Assembly: GCA_020346205.1 (NCBI GenBank) | Contig: CP070776.1 | Location: 911,586 to 920,774, forward strand | Direction: 5' to 3' | Source of the DNA: Deltaproteobacteria bacterium | Lineage (GTDB): Bacteria > Desulfobacterota > Desulfobulbia > Desulfobulbales > BM004 | DNA: 9,189 nucleotides | Part shown: positions 1 through 6,216 of the stretch, piece by piece | Numbering within the stretch: position 1 is the first letter of the stretch | How the letters are laid out: every line of letters starts with the position of its first letter | The notes under the pieces: model-generated | What the model saw: the letters and a program-made list of their open reading frames with translations, nothing else | The model's database searches: none | What the model was told of the DNA's origin: nothing | Made by a program: the position numbers and the translations under genes

Positions 1-384
1 ATTATAGAGAAACGTGAAAAGACAGATCTCCCCTCAGGAAGCCTGGATATTACATTATACAGGGATGATTGGAGCAGGGTATCCCAGAACCCCATTGTCA
101 AAAAGACAGATATTTCCTTTGAAGTTGAAGGAAAGATCTTGATATTGATTGATGATGTAATCTATACCGGTCGGACTATTCGGGCAGCCCTGGATGCGAT
201 AATGGATTTTGGGCGCCCCAGCAGTATTCAGCTTGCCACTCTGGTTGACAGGGGAGGGCGGGAACTGCCTATTCAACCTGATTATACCGGTATGAAAGTA
301 AAGATCGATACTGATCAGCATATACATGTATTATTGCATGAGGATGCAGGAACTGACGAAGTTGTACTGGATTATAGCAGCTGA
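1..384 (+). CDS. pyrR: PyrR, pyr operon regulator / uracil phosphoribosyltransferase (5' truncated by window edge)
   Basis: This is the C-terminal 127 residues of a type I phosphoribosyltransferase, read in frame 1 from the window edge to TGA at 382-384. Seen in the sequence: the segment LDITLYRDD (visible residues 15-23), the PRPP-binding loop LIDDVIYTGRT (49-59), and RPSSIQLATLVDRGGRELP (72-90). These follow the order and spacing of PyrR from Bacillus and differ from adenine or hypoxanthine transferases. PyrR is about 180 residues, so roughly 50-55 N-terminal residues lie outside the window. Family knowledge: PyrR converts uracil and PRPP to UMP, and in many Gram-positives it also binds pyr mRNA to cause attenuation. 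No pyr attenuator can be seen here because the upstream region is missing. The family call is very secure; RNA-binding regulation in this organism is not shown. Confidence 0.93.
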   Translation: MIEKREKTDLPSGSLDITLYRDDWSRVSQNPIVKKTDISFEVEGKILILIDDVIYTGRTIRAALDAIMDFGRPSSIQLATLVDRGGRELPIQPDYTGMKVKIDTDQHIHVLLHEDAGTDEVVLDYSS

Positions 385-397
385 TCTGCTGTATAAT
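373..397 (+). promoter_or_regulatory. Small hairpin over the pyrR stop, with a TATAAT hexamer
   Basis: AGCAG (376-380) and CTGCT (386-390) form a 5-bp stem around a 5-nt loop containing the pyrR TGA. It can extend outward to 373/393 through a G-U pair. No T-run follows, so it is not a good intrinsic terminator. A perfect TATAAT sits at 392-397 and could be a -10 box for the downstream kinase gene, but no convincing -35 is found 16-18 nt upstream. Both readings are weak. Confidence 0.2.
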
Positions 398-502
398 ATA
401 ACTGTGCCGGTAATAGCCATTTCCACTTGGCGGGCATAATGTGTTTAAGGTATCCAGTTCAGGATTTCATGTACTGCTTTAAGCTCTCCTGTTGAGGTAT
501 TC

Positions 503-1954
503 ATGGCAAAAGATCACTCCGATAAAAGATTAGATCTGCATCATATTAGAGAGCGGGTACGCCAGAAGCTAAAGGATCATAAGCGCTATGCATTCAGTGC
601 TTTACAGAATAACCTGTTGAAGAGCTTTTTTGACCTGGTCCAGGAATATGACCGCCTGGATGATTTCTACCGGATATCTGTTGTTGTTCTCCTTGAATCC
701 ATGAAGATTGAGAGTGCACTCTATCTTCTGGATAGTGAGCAAAAGCACCTCAAGCTTGTATGTAACAGCCAGGAAGGTATTATCCGGGAAGCACGCCCGA
801 TACCTACCGGTATATACCTTAGTGAAGAGGCATATAAGACCGGAAAATCTTTTGTTGTGCCTATTTATAGAAAACCACCAAAAGAAGCTTCCAAAGATGA
901 CAAGTTGGTGAACTCAGAACAGCAGCTTTGGCAGGGGAATATCCGGATTCTTGGCATGCTTGAGATTTCACCGCAGGATAAACTCACTGAAGCGGATCTG
1001 TTTTTTTTGACAAAATATGCCAACCGTATCGGTTTCAGGCTGCACAATCGTCTTTTGGCCCAGCAGAATATCAAGCACCTTAAGTTTATCAACAGCCTGG
1101 TGATGGATATTGAACATAATGTCATAATCCCCAATATGTATTTCAAGCATCTGTTTAACCAGCTCAGGAAGAAAATCGGTGAACTGCAGGAGCTTGAGAT
1201 GGAAATGACAGAGTATAAAGAAACTTCTAAGGTAAGCAGCGAAGCCTGCAATGCCATGATTGAAAGAATGACAAACATGCGTGCAGACCTATTGGGATAC
1301 CAGCAGGAGATGATGAAACACCACGCCAATGTCAGTCTTTTCCTTGAAAGCCTCTTCCGCAAGGAACATTTTGAACGTGGGCATCTGGTGCTGCGTCCTA
1401 AACTCTGCCGGGTGGAAAAGGAGATAATCCTGCCGCAACTTGAGCAGTACAAGAGCCGTATGAAGACAAATAAAATATCAATTGACAGGCCTAAGGGCAT
1501 GGATGAGGAAGAGATCCCCATTATGGTTGATAAGGGGTTGCTGGCACAGGTGTATGCCAATCTTTTTTCCAATGCTGTGAAATATACTGATGAAATTGTT
1601 GACGAAATGGGAAACTCCAGAAAGGCGGTGGCCTACGGGCGCGAAATAATTGATGACTACTTCGGACCAAATCAACGGGGTGCAAAGTTCAATGTTTTTA
1701 CAACCGGTTATCACCTTTCTCCCCATGAAGAGTCTGGCCTATATTCTGAAGGTTTCCGTGGTATAAACAGCTATAGTAAACCGGGGACAGGCCACGGCCT
1801 CTCATTTATCAAGCATGTCATTGAGCTGCACGGCGGTAGCGTGGGATATGAGGCAACCGGTCAGGGTAATAACTTTTTCTTTGTAATTCCATTGCCAACG
1901 ATCAAGTTTTTACGGCCATGGCCTGAAGAATTGGAATTTGATGAGGAGCTGTAG
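503..1954 (+). CDS. Soluble GAF-domain histidine kinase-like protein with a degenerate ATP-binding G1 box
   Basis: This 483-residue protein has no signal peptide or membrane segment, so it should be cytoplasmic. Residues about 40-190 look like a GAF sensor domain. A helical stretch follows with HNVIIP at 205-210, matching the H-x4-P pattern of a HisKA H-box, so His205 is the candidate phospho-acceptor; coiled-coil-like helix runs to about 275. The HATPase_c part has a good N-box (QVYANLFSNAVKY, 349-361, Asn353 and Asn357) and a good G2 box (GTGHGL, 428-433, followed by IKHVIELHGG). The G1 box, normally DxGxG, reads TTGYH at 400-404 by position, so the ATP-adenine Asp and second Gly are lost. 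The start is ATG 503 with GAGG at 494-497, 5 nt upstream. No response regulator gene is adjacent, so it is an orphan. It may be an active but divergent kinase or a pseudokinase; the ligand is unknown. Confidence 0.8.
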   Translation: MAKDHSDKRLDLHHIRERVRQKLKDHKRYAFSALQNNLLKSFFDLVQEYDRLDDFYRISVVVLLESMKIESALYLLDSEQKHLKLVCNSQEGIIREARPIPTGIYLSEEAYKTGKSFVVPIYRKPPKEASKDDKLVNSEQQLWQGNIRILGMLEISPQDKLTEADLFFLTKYANRIGFRLHNRLLAQQNIKHLKFINSLVMDIEHNVIIPNMYFKHLFNQLRKKIGELQELEMEMTEYKETSKVSSEACNAMIERMTNMRADLLGYQQEMMKHHANVSLFLESLFRKEHFERGHLVLRPKLCRVEKEIILPQLEQYKSRMKTNKISIDRPKGMDEEEIPIMVDKGLLAQVYANLFSNAVKYTDEIVDEMGNSRKAVAYGREIIDDYFGPNQRGAKFNVFTTGYHLSPHEESGLYSEGFRGINSYSKPGTGHGLSFIKHVIELHGGSVGYEATGQGNNFFFVIPLPTIKFLRPWPEELEFDEEL

Positions 1955-2079
1955 ACGTATTGTTGTTTTATGCAGTTTTGAAAAGCATCTCTTCCATGTA
2001 TCCTATAGTCAGGAATTTATTACAAGTCCCGTTTACATTCACTCAATTTTCAACTTCAAAATAATCTAATCTCTCCCTG

Positions 2080-2808
2080 ATGTTTCCCCTAAAAGATAAT
2101 ATTCAGGCCAGAAATTTTCCTTACGTCAATATTGGATTGATTGTCATCAACATAGTTTTTTTTATTTACCAGATGTCCTATGGACACAGGGTTGATCAGC
2201 TGATTTTTGCCTTTGGTTTTATCCCGTCACGTTTTCTTGCCCAACAGGCTGAAGGCTGGCTTAACCCTTCTGGATTTCTGCCGGTTTTCAGTTCAATGTT
2301 TCTGCATGCCAACCTTATTCATCTAATCTCAAATATGTGGATGCTCTGGATTTTCGGAGATAATGTCGAGGACTGTATGGGGCATGGACGCTATCTCCTG
2401 TTCTTTTTACTGTGCGGTGTTGCATCTGTGGCTGCCCAGGCTGTAGCAAATCCTCAGTCTGCTATACCGATGATTGGCGCCAGCGGAGCTATATCAGGCG
2501 TGCTTGGCGCCTATTTTCTTACGTATCCTCAGGCCAAGATTCTGACCCTGCTGCCTATTTTCATTTTGATATACATAGTCGAACTGCCGGCTTACTTTTT
2601 TCTAGGTTTCTGGTTTGTCATGCAGTTTGTGCAAGGATCGCTTTATTCGCTGAATTCAGATCAAATGGCAGGAGGTGGTGTGGCATGGTGGGCACATGTT
2701 GGTGGTTTTGCAGCAGGTGTGGCTCTGCTGCAGGTATTCCGCTGCAAGGATTGGCAGCGGCCGGTGATACAATCTGAGAAAAAGATCCGGCGTATTAGAC
2801 GACAATAA
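2080..2808 (+). CDS. Rhomboid family intramembrane serine protease
   Basis: This 242-residue polytopic membrane protein has about six hydrophobic segments (near 17-33, 70-92, 104-122, 132-150, 155-184, 200-220). The serine active site GASG is at 133-136 (Ser135) and the catalytic His is in AHVGG (His206), giving the Ser-His dyad of rhomboids. The conserved HxxxN of TM2 is His81 and Asn85. The N-terminus MFPLKDNIQARNFPYV is typical of the many bacterial rhomboids that begin with an MFPLxD segment, which supports ATG 2080 although no Shine-Dalgarno is visible before it. The C-terminus is a short basic cytoplasmic-type tail (KKIRRIRRQ). Rhomboids cut transmembrane helices of substrate proteins in the inner membrane; the substrate here is unknown. 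The stop is 8 nt from the U32 gene, so the two are probably co-transcribed and perhaps translationally coupled. Confidence 0.94.
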   Translation: MFPLKDNIQARNFPYVNIGLIVINIVFFIYQMSYGHRVDQLIFAFGFIPSRFLAQQAEGWLNPSGFLPVFSSMFLHANLIHLISNMWMLWIFGDNVEDCMGHGRYLLFFLLCGVASVAAQAVANPQSAIPMIGASGAISGVLGAYFLTYPQAKILTLLPIFILIYIVELPAYFFLGFWFVMQFVQGSLYSLNSDQMAGGGVAWWAHVGGFAAGVALLQVFRCKDWQRPVIQSEKKIRRIRRQ

Positions 2809-2816
2809 ATGAAATT

Positions 2817-4973
2817 ATGACAGACAGGCAAAAGCAAAAACCGGAACTACTTGCACCTGCAGGCTCTATTAATGTTTTTGAAAAGGCAATAGAAGCTGGA
2901 GCGGATGCTGTTTATATAGGGGCTCCGGCTTTAAATGCCCGGGCTTTGTCTCGGGATTTTACCATGGCAGAAATTGCGGCCATGGTAAAATTTGCCCATG
3001 AAAAAGAAGTCAAGTTGTATCTGGCAGCAAACAGTTTATTAAAAGAAAATGAAATTCCGCAGGCAGTTGAAACTCTTGCCATGCTGGAGGAGCTGCAACC
3101 AGATGCACTGATAATCCAGGATTTGGGGATTTATTACCTCTGCAGAAACTATTTTCCTCGTTTGCGGATTCATGCCAGCACCCTATTAGGTGCCCACAAT
3201 TCCCTGACAGTCCAGCAGTTCCAGAGCATGGGCTTTGAGCGTGTGGTGTTGGCCCGTGAACTCAGTGTCAAGGAGATTGGAGCCATAGCCAGGAAGAGCA
3301 AGGTTGAACTTGAGGTTTTTATTCACGGTGCCCTCTGTTTCAGCTATTCAGGGCTGTGTATATTCAGCAGCTACCTTGGCGGTAAAAGCGGACTTCGCGG
3401 TCGTTGTGTTCAACCCTGCAGAAGGCGTTACCACTGGAGCCAGAAAGGACTTAAACCGGGATATCTGTTTTCAATGAACGATCTCAGCGGTATAGATATG
3501 GTTCATAAACTCTCCAAAGCTGGAGTTTCGTCCTTTAAGATTGAGGGACGGTTACGAAGTTCCCATTATGTAACATCCGTAGTCAAGGCTTACAGGATGG
3601 TTATTGACAAACCAGCCGGAGACAAAGAGACCCTTAGAAATGCCCGGGAACTCTTGAACCAGGCCATGGGCAGGAAAACCAGCCAGGGATATTTCAGTTC
3701 TCCCAAGACAAAAGATCTAATATCACCATATCACTCCGGCAATGTCGGGATGTACCTTGGCCGGGCAGGTAAAATTACAGGGAAAGGCAAGGTGTCATTG
3801 GCCGTAAAACATCCTGTACAGATTGGAGACCGTGTCCGTTTGCACCAGGAGGAAACAGGTGAAAGAGTAGCCTTTACACTGCGTAAATTAACAATAAAAG
3901 ATCAAAAAGTATCCCAGGCTAAACCGGGTGAAAGTGTCACTCTCCATGTTCCGGCACAAGTAAAAAAAGGGGACAGCCTCTTCAAGGTAGACAGCCGTGC
4001 AGCAAGGGAGGCAGAAAAAGAAGAGCCGACCCTTACAGCTGATAAATTCAAACAGAAAGCTAAGATGCTGCAGCAGCAGGTAAAGCAGAAAGTGTCTGCA
4101 ATTAACAAAAACCTTGTGTCAGGGGATGGCAGAAGAAAGAAAGCTGGAATTGCCCCCAGGAAAAGAGGCAGAGGAAGGGGTGGGGCTAAATGGCCCCTGT
4201 ACATTAAAATTGATGATCTGCAGGTCTTGAAACTCCGTTTGCCTATAGTGCCTGAACTGTTCATTGTTGAGTTGAACCGGAAATCATTTGCCGATTCTCA
4301 ACGCTTGAAAAAAATTGTCAAAAAATTCAGATACAAGATTGCCTGGAGTCTGCCACCGGTCATAATGGAAAATGAAATGGATTTTTTCATGCAGTCTATC
4401 AGGGAACTCTTAAAAAATAACTTCCGGACCTGGCAGATTGCCCATATCGGTCAGCGTTTATTTTTCACCAAGAAAGACAGGGTAAACCTTTTAGGTGATT
4501 ACACCTTAAACATCCTGAACTCCATGGGAGTGTTTGCCCTTTCCACTTTAAATATACAAAGAGCCCAGGTCGCCATTGAGACTGATAAAAAAAGTCTGGC
4601 AGATCTCATGGGAAGCAAAGCAGCAGCAAAAGCAGGGATTGGCCTGGGTATGACTCTTTATGGCAGGCCGCCTCTTTTTACAGCTAGGCCCATGGCATCA
4701 CATTTTCAGTATGATAAAACCTTTGTCAGTCCCAGGGGCGAATCCTTTATCTTGCGCAAAGCATATAATTCCACTGTGGCCCTGGCTGAGAATTCCTTTT
4801 CATTGTTACCAAGGTTAGCTGAACTCAAAGTATTGGGTGTGCAATATGGTGTTATTGACCTATGCCACCGTAAGATTGAAAGAAGGGAAATTGATGAAAT
4901 TGGCAGGGAACTGGCCGGTAAAGGTGCAAGAAAAAAACTCTCCACCTTCAATTATTTTGGAGACCTGTTGTAG
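2817..4973 (+). CDS. U32 family protein, large two-barrel form (RlhA-like RNA hydroxylation factor / 'collagenase-like')
   Basis: This is a 718-residue cytoplasmic protein. Residues 8-265 are the U32 TIM-barrel-like domain (ELLAPAGS, AGADAVYIG, VFIHGALC). The U32 signature holds four cysteines, C174, C181, C197 and C201, which in related proteins bind an iron-sulfur cluster. Residues about 300-392 form a beta-rich domain (GNVGMYLGRAG, VQIGDRVRLHQ, VKKGDSLFKV). Residues about 395-460 are a charged linker ending in a strongly basic patch (10 Lys/Arg in 439-458, RGRGRGG-like). Residues 461-685 look like a second, cysteine-poor barrel half (IAWSLPP, LGDYTLNILNSMG, LYGRPPL), as in long U32 proteins. 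Members of the family with known function hydroxylate 23S rRNA C2501 (RlhA) or tRNA uridine (TrhP) using prephenate; older 'peptidase/collagenase' names are poorly supported. RlhA of E. coli is about 650 residues. The family is certain; the substrate is inferred. Its stop is 8 nt from the convergent queE stop. Confidence 0.88.
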   Translation: MTDRQKQKPELLAPAGSINVFEKAIEAGADAVYIGAPALNARALSRDFTMAEIAAMVKFAHEKEVKLYLAANSLLKENEIPQAVETLAMLEELQPDALIIQDLGIYYLCRNYFPRLRIHASTLLGAHNSLTVQQFQSMGFERVVLARELSVKEIGAIARKSKVELEVFIHGALCFSYSGLCIFSSYLGGKSGLRGRCVQPCRRRYHWSQKGLKPGYLFSMNDLSGIDMVHKLSKAGVSSFKIEGRLRSSHYVTSVVKAYRMVIDKPAGDKETLRNARELLNQAMGRKTSQGYFSSPKTKDLISPYHSGNVGMYLGRAGKITGKGKVSLAVKHPVQIGDRVRLHQEETGERVAFTLRKLTIKDQKVSQAKPGESVTLHVPAQVKKGDSLFKVDSRAAREAEKEEPTLTADKFKQKAKMLQQQVKQKVSAINKNLVSGDGRRKKAGIAPRKRGRGRGGAKWPLYIKIDDLQVLKLRLPIVPELFIVELNRKSFADSQRLKKIVKKFRYKIAWSLPPVIMENEMDFFMQSIRELLKNNFRTWQIAHIGQRLFFTKKDRVNLLGDYTLNILNSMGVFALSTLNIQRAQVAIETDKKSLADLMGSKAAAKAGIGLGMTLYGRPPLFTARPMASHFQYDKTFVSPRGESFILRKAYNSTVALAENSFSLLPRLAELKVLGVQYGVIDLCHRKIERREIDEIGRELAGKGARKKLSTFNYFGDLL

Positions 4974-4981
4974 AGACAGAG

Positions 4982-5638
4982 TTAATAGCCTTTTTTCTTA
5001 TCCGGCCAGAGGATGGTGTGTAACTGGAGCCTGAGCCTTACCGGTAAACGATCATTAAGTATCCATTCAGCAAGCGTGACTGGTGCAATCCTGGTCACAA
5101 TCGGTGAGAATGTAACCGTTGTCCTGTTGTGCAAATCGTATGAACTGACAAGCTGTGAAGCCCAATTGTAATCTTCCCTGGAGGCGATAACAAACTTGAT
5201 TTCATCCTTTGGCTGCATAAAATCAAAGTTGTTGAAATCCATTTTGTCATGCATTTTGCTTCCAGGACATTTCATGTCCATGATCTTAACTATGTCTTCT
5301 GGAACACTTTCCAGGCTGATACTGCCGTTTGTTTCAAGCAGAACTGTTCTGCCTGCAGTCAACAGTTGTTCAAATAGGGGATAAACACCTTTCTGGATCA
5401 GGGGCTCACCGCCAGTGATCTCTACCAGGATCCCGGGGTATTTTTCCAATTCAGCAAGTATCTGGCTGGTGGAGTAGGTAATATGCTCACCTTCATAGGC
5501 ATAGCGGGTATCACAATATGCACAGCGCAGATTGCAGTTGGCAAAACGGATAAAAAAACAGGGATACCCTGCATAGGAGGATTCTCCCTGGATACTATAA
5601 AAAAGCTCACAAATTTCTATCAGCGCTTCATTGTCCAA
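4982..5638 (-). CDS. queE: 7-carboxy-7-deazaguanine synthase (radical SAM), queuosine pathway
   Basis: This 218-residue radical SAM enzyme converts 6-carboxy-tetrahydropterin to 7-carboxy-7-deazaguanine, the step after QueD on the way to preQ0. The N-terminal ELFYSIQGES (11-20) is the usual QueE opening. The cluster motif is C35-x3-C39-x2-C42, followed by Asp-Thr (43-44), where Thr is the QueE Mg2+ ligand position. The SAM-binding ITGGEPL is at 74-80, ETNGS at 102-106, and MKCPGS at 122-127. The C-terminal PVRLRLQLHTILWP is also typical. The start must be TTG at 5638-5636: an in-frame TAA lies only three codons upstream, and no ATG or GTG occurs before the conserved core. The gene overlaps the end of queD by 11 nt, which suggests translational coupling. 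No queC or queF is in the window, so later steps are encoded elsewhere. Confidence 0.95.
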   Translation of the reverse strand: MDNEALIEICELFYSIQGESSYAGYPCFFIRFANCNLRCAYCDTRYAYEGEHITYSTSQILAELEKYPGILVEITGGEPLIQKGVYPLFEQLLTAGRTVLLETNGSISLESVPEDIVKIMDMKCPGSKMHDKMDFNNFDFMQPKDEIKFVIASREDYNWASQLVSSYDLHNRTTVTFSPIVTRIAPVTLAEWILNDRLPVRLRLQLHTILWPDKKKGY

Positions 5639-5999
5639 AATATGTTACACCGGAATTGTCTGTTTCACATACTGTGACACTGTGCACACCATAGCGGTCT
5701 GCAGAAAGATCTTTTTGCAGATTGTTGAAGATGTAAACAGCGATATTTTCTGAGGACGGATTGATGGTCTGAAAGTCGGGATGCTCGTTAAGATCGTGAT
5801 GATCGAGAGTATCAAGTACCTTTTTTACGGCATCTTTTATTGCCCTGAAATCAATTCCCATGCCGAGGTTGTCCAGTTCAGTTGCCTTGACGGTAACTTC
5901 GACTTTCCAATTGTGGCCATGGGGCCTTTCGCAGTTCCCAGGATAATCTCGTAAATGGTGTCCGGCTGAAAAATGACTTTTTATAAAGATGTGAAACAT
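5628..5999 (-). CDS. queD: 6-carboxy-5,6,7,8-tetrahydropterin synthase (6-pyruvoyl-tetrahydropterin synthase family)
   Basis: This 123-residue protein is the usual size for QueD, which makes 6-carboxy-tetrahydropterin from dihydroneopterin triphosphate in queuosine synthesis. The zinc ligands are visible: His14 (FSAGHHL) and His27/His29 (C-x3-HGH). Cys23 is the catalytic cysteine in that same C-x3-HGH motif, and the Asp66-His67 pair (LDHHDLNE) is the other catalytic element. PSSENIA (81-87) and CETDNSGVTYFG (111-122, Glu112 for pterin binding) complete the family pattern. The start is ATG 5999-5997 with GAGG at 6013-6010, a rather long 10-nt spacing. queE follows with an 11-nt overlap in a different frame, which supports the Q-pathway role over a generic pterin role. 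The upstream leader holds a preQ1-I-like motif (6097-6068). Confidence 0.95.
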   Translation of the reverse strand: MFHIFIKSHFSAGHHLRDYPGNCERPHGHNWKVEVTVKATELDNLGMGIDFRAIKDAVKKVLDTLDHHDLNEHPDFQTINPSSENIAVYIFNNLQKDLSADRYGVHSVTVCETDNSGVTYFGQ

Positions 6000-6067
6000 G
6001 TCAGGTGTACCTCGCAGTTTTGTAATTAAAAATATGGTTAAAGTCCAAAAGTATTGTTGAAAAGAAA

Positions 6068-6097
6068 TTGCTTTTTTAATAGGGTGCAGAACCGAGT
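6068..6097 (-). promoter_or_regulatory. Candidate preQ1 class I-like riboswitch aptamer in the queD-queE leader
   Basis: On the minus strand, 6097 to 6068 reads ACUCGGUUCU (6097-6088), GCACCCUAUU (6087-6078), AAAAAAGCAA (6077-6068). Compared with the Bacillus preQ1-I aptamer, the GGUUC block, the ACCC block with the preQ1-pairing C, and the six-A tail are in the same order. The H-type pseudoknot is preserved with changed bases: U6088-A6069, G6087-C6070, C6086-G6071. Against it: P1 has only G-C, G-C, then alternating C-U mismatches with U-A and A-U, and the loop after the pseudoknot strand is about four nt shorter than in Bacillus. It lies 68 nt before the queD ATG with no clear terminator, so any control would more likely be translational. 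This is a by-eye match only. Confidence 0.42.
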
Positions 6098-6127
6098 TTT
6101 TTTAAATATATATCAAAAGTAATCAAC

Positions 6128-6145
6128 CTTGCCCGGGAGAGCAAG
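6128..6145. other. Small inverted repeat in the queD / DUF1015 divergent region
   Basis: CTTGC (6128-6132) and GCAAG (6141-6145) form a 5-bp dyad around an 8-nt centre containing CCCGGG overlap sequence (6132-6137). It is the only GC-rich island in an otherwise AT-rich 217-nt intergenic region between divergent genes. It could be an operator or part of a leader hairpin. No T-run follows it directly on either strand, so a terminator is unlikely. Confidence 0.2.
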
Positions 6146-6216
6146 AAAGAGTTTTTCAGATAGTTTTTTCTGCGAATCCTCCGTGCATTGGATAATAAAT
6201 AAAGGAGTGTTTCACT

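Noticed and set aside
865..1572. 235-codon open frame on the minus strand inside the histidine kinase gene
   Set aside because: It is a shadow of a well-supported + strand gene; its Ser/Leu/Arg/Cys-rich translation shows no family pattern.
1978..2009. TTGAAA (1978-1983) and TATAGT (2004-2009) as a promoter for the rhomboid gene
   Set aside because: The spacer is 20 nt, outside the usual 16-18 range.
4991..4996. T-run as an intrinsic terminator for the U32 gene
   Set aside because: No stem-loop precedes it, and the bases are Lys codons of queE on the other strand.
6094..6156. GAGTTTTT repeated at 6094-6101 and 6149-6156
   Set aside because: An 8-nt repeat with a T-run is expected by chance in an AT-rich spacer; no other copies or regular spacing.
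6191..6196. GATAAT as a -10 box for the DUF1015 gene
   Set aside because: A start from it would fall on the Shine-Dalgarno itself, and no -35 is found at 16-18 nt.
6061..6216. 130-codon minus frame (6076-6468) running from the DUF1015 gene into the divergent region
   Set aside because: Mostly antisense to DUF1015, no family features, and it would cover the AT-rich regulatory spacer.
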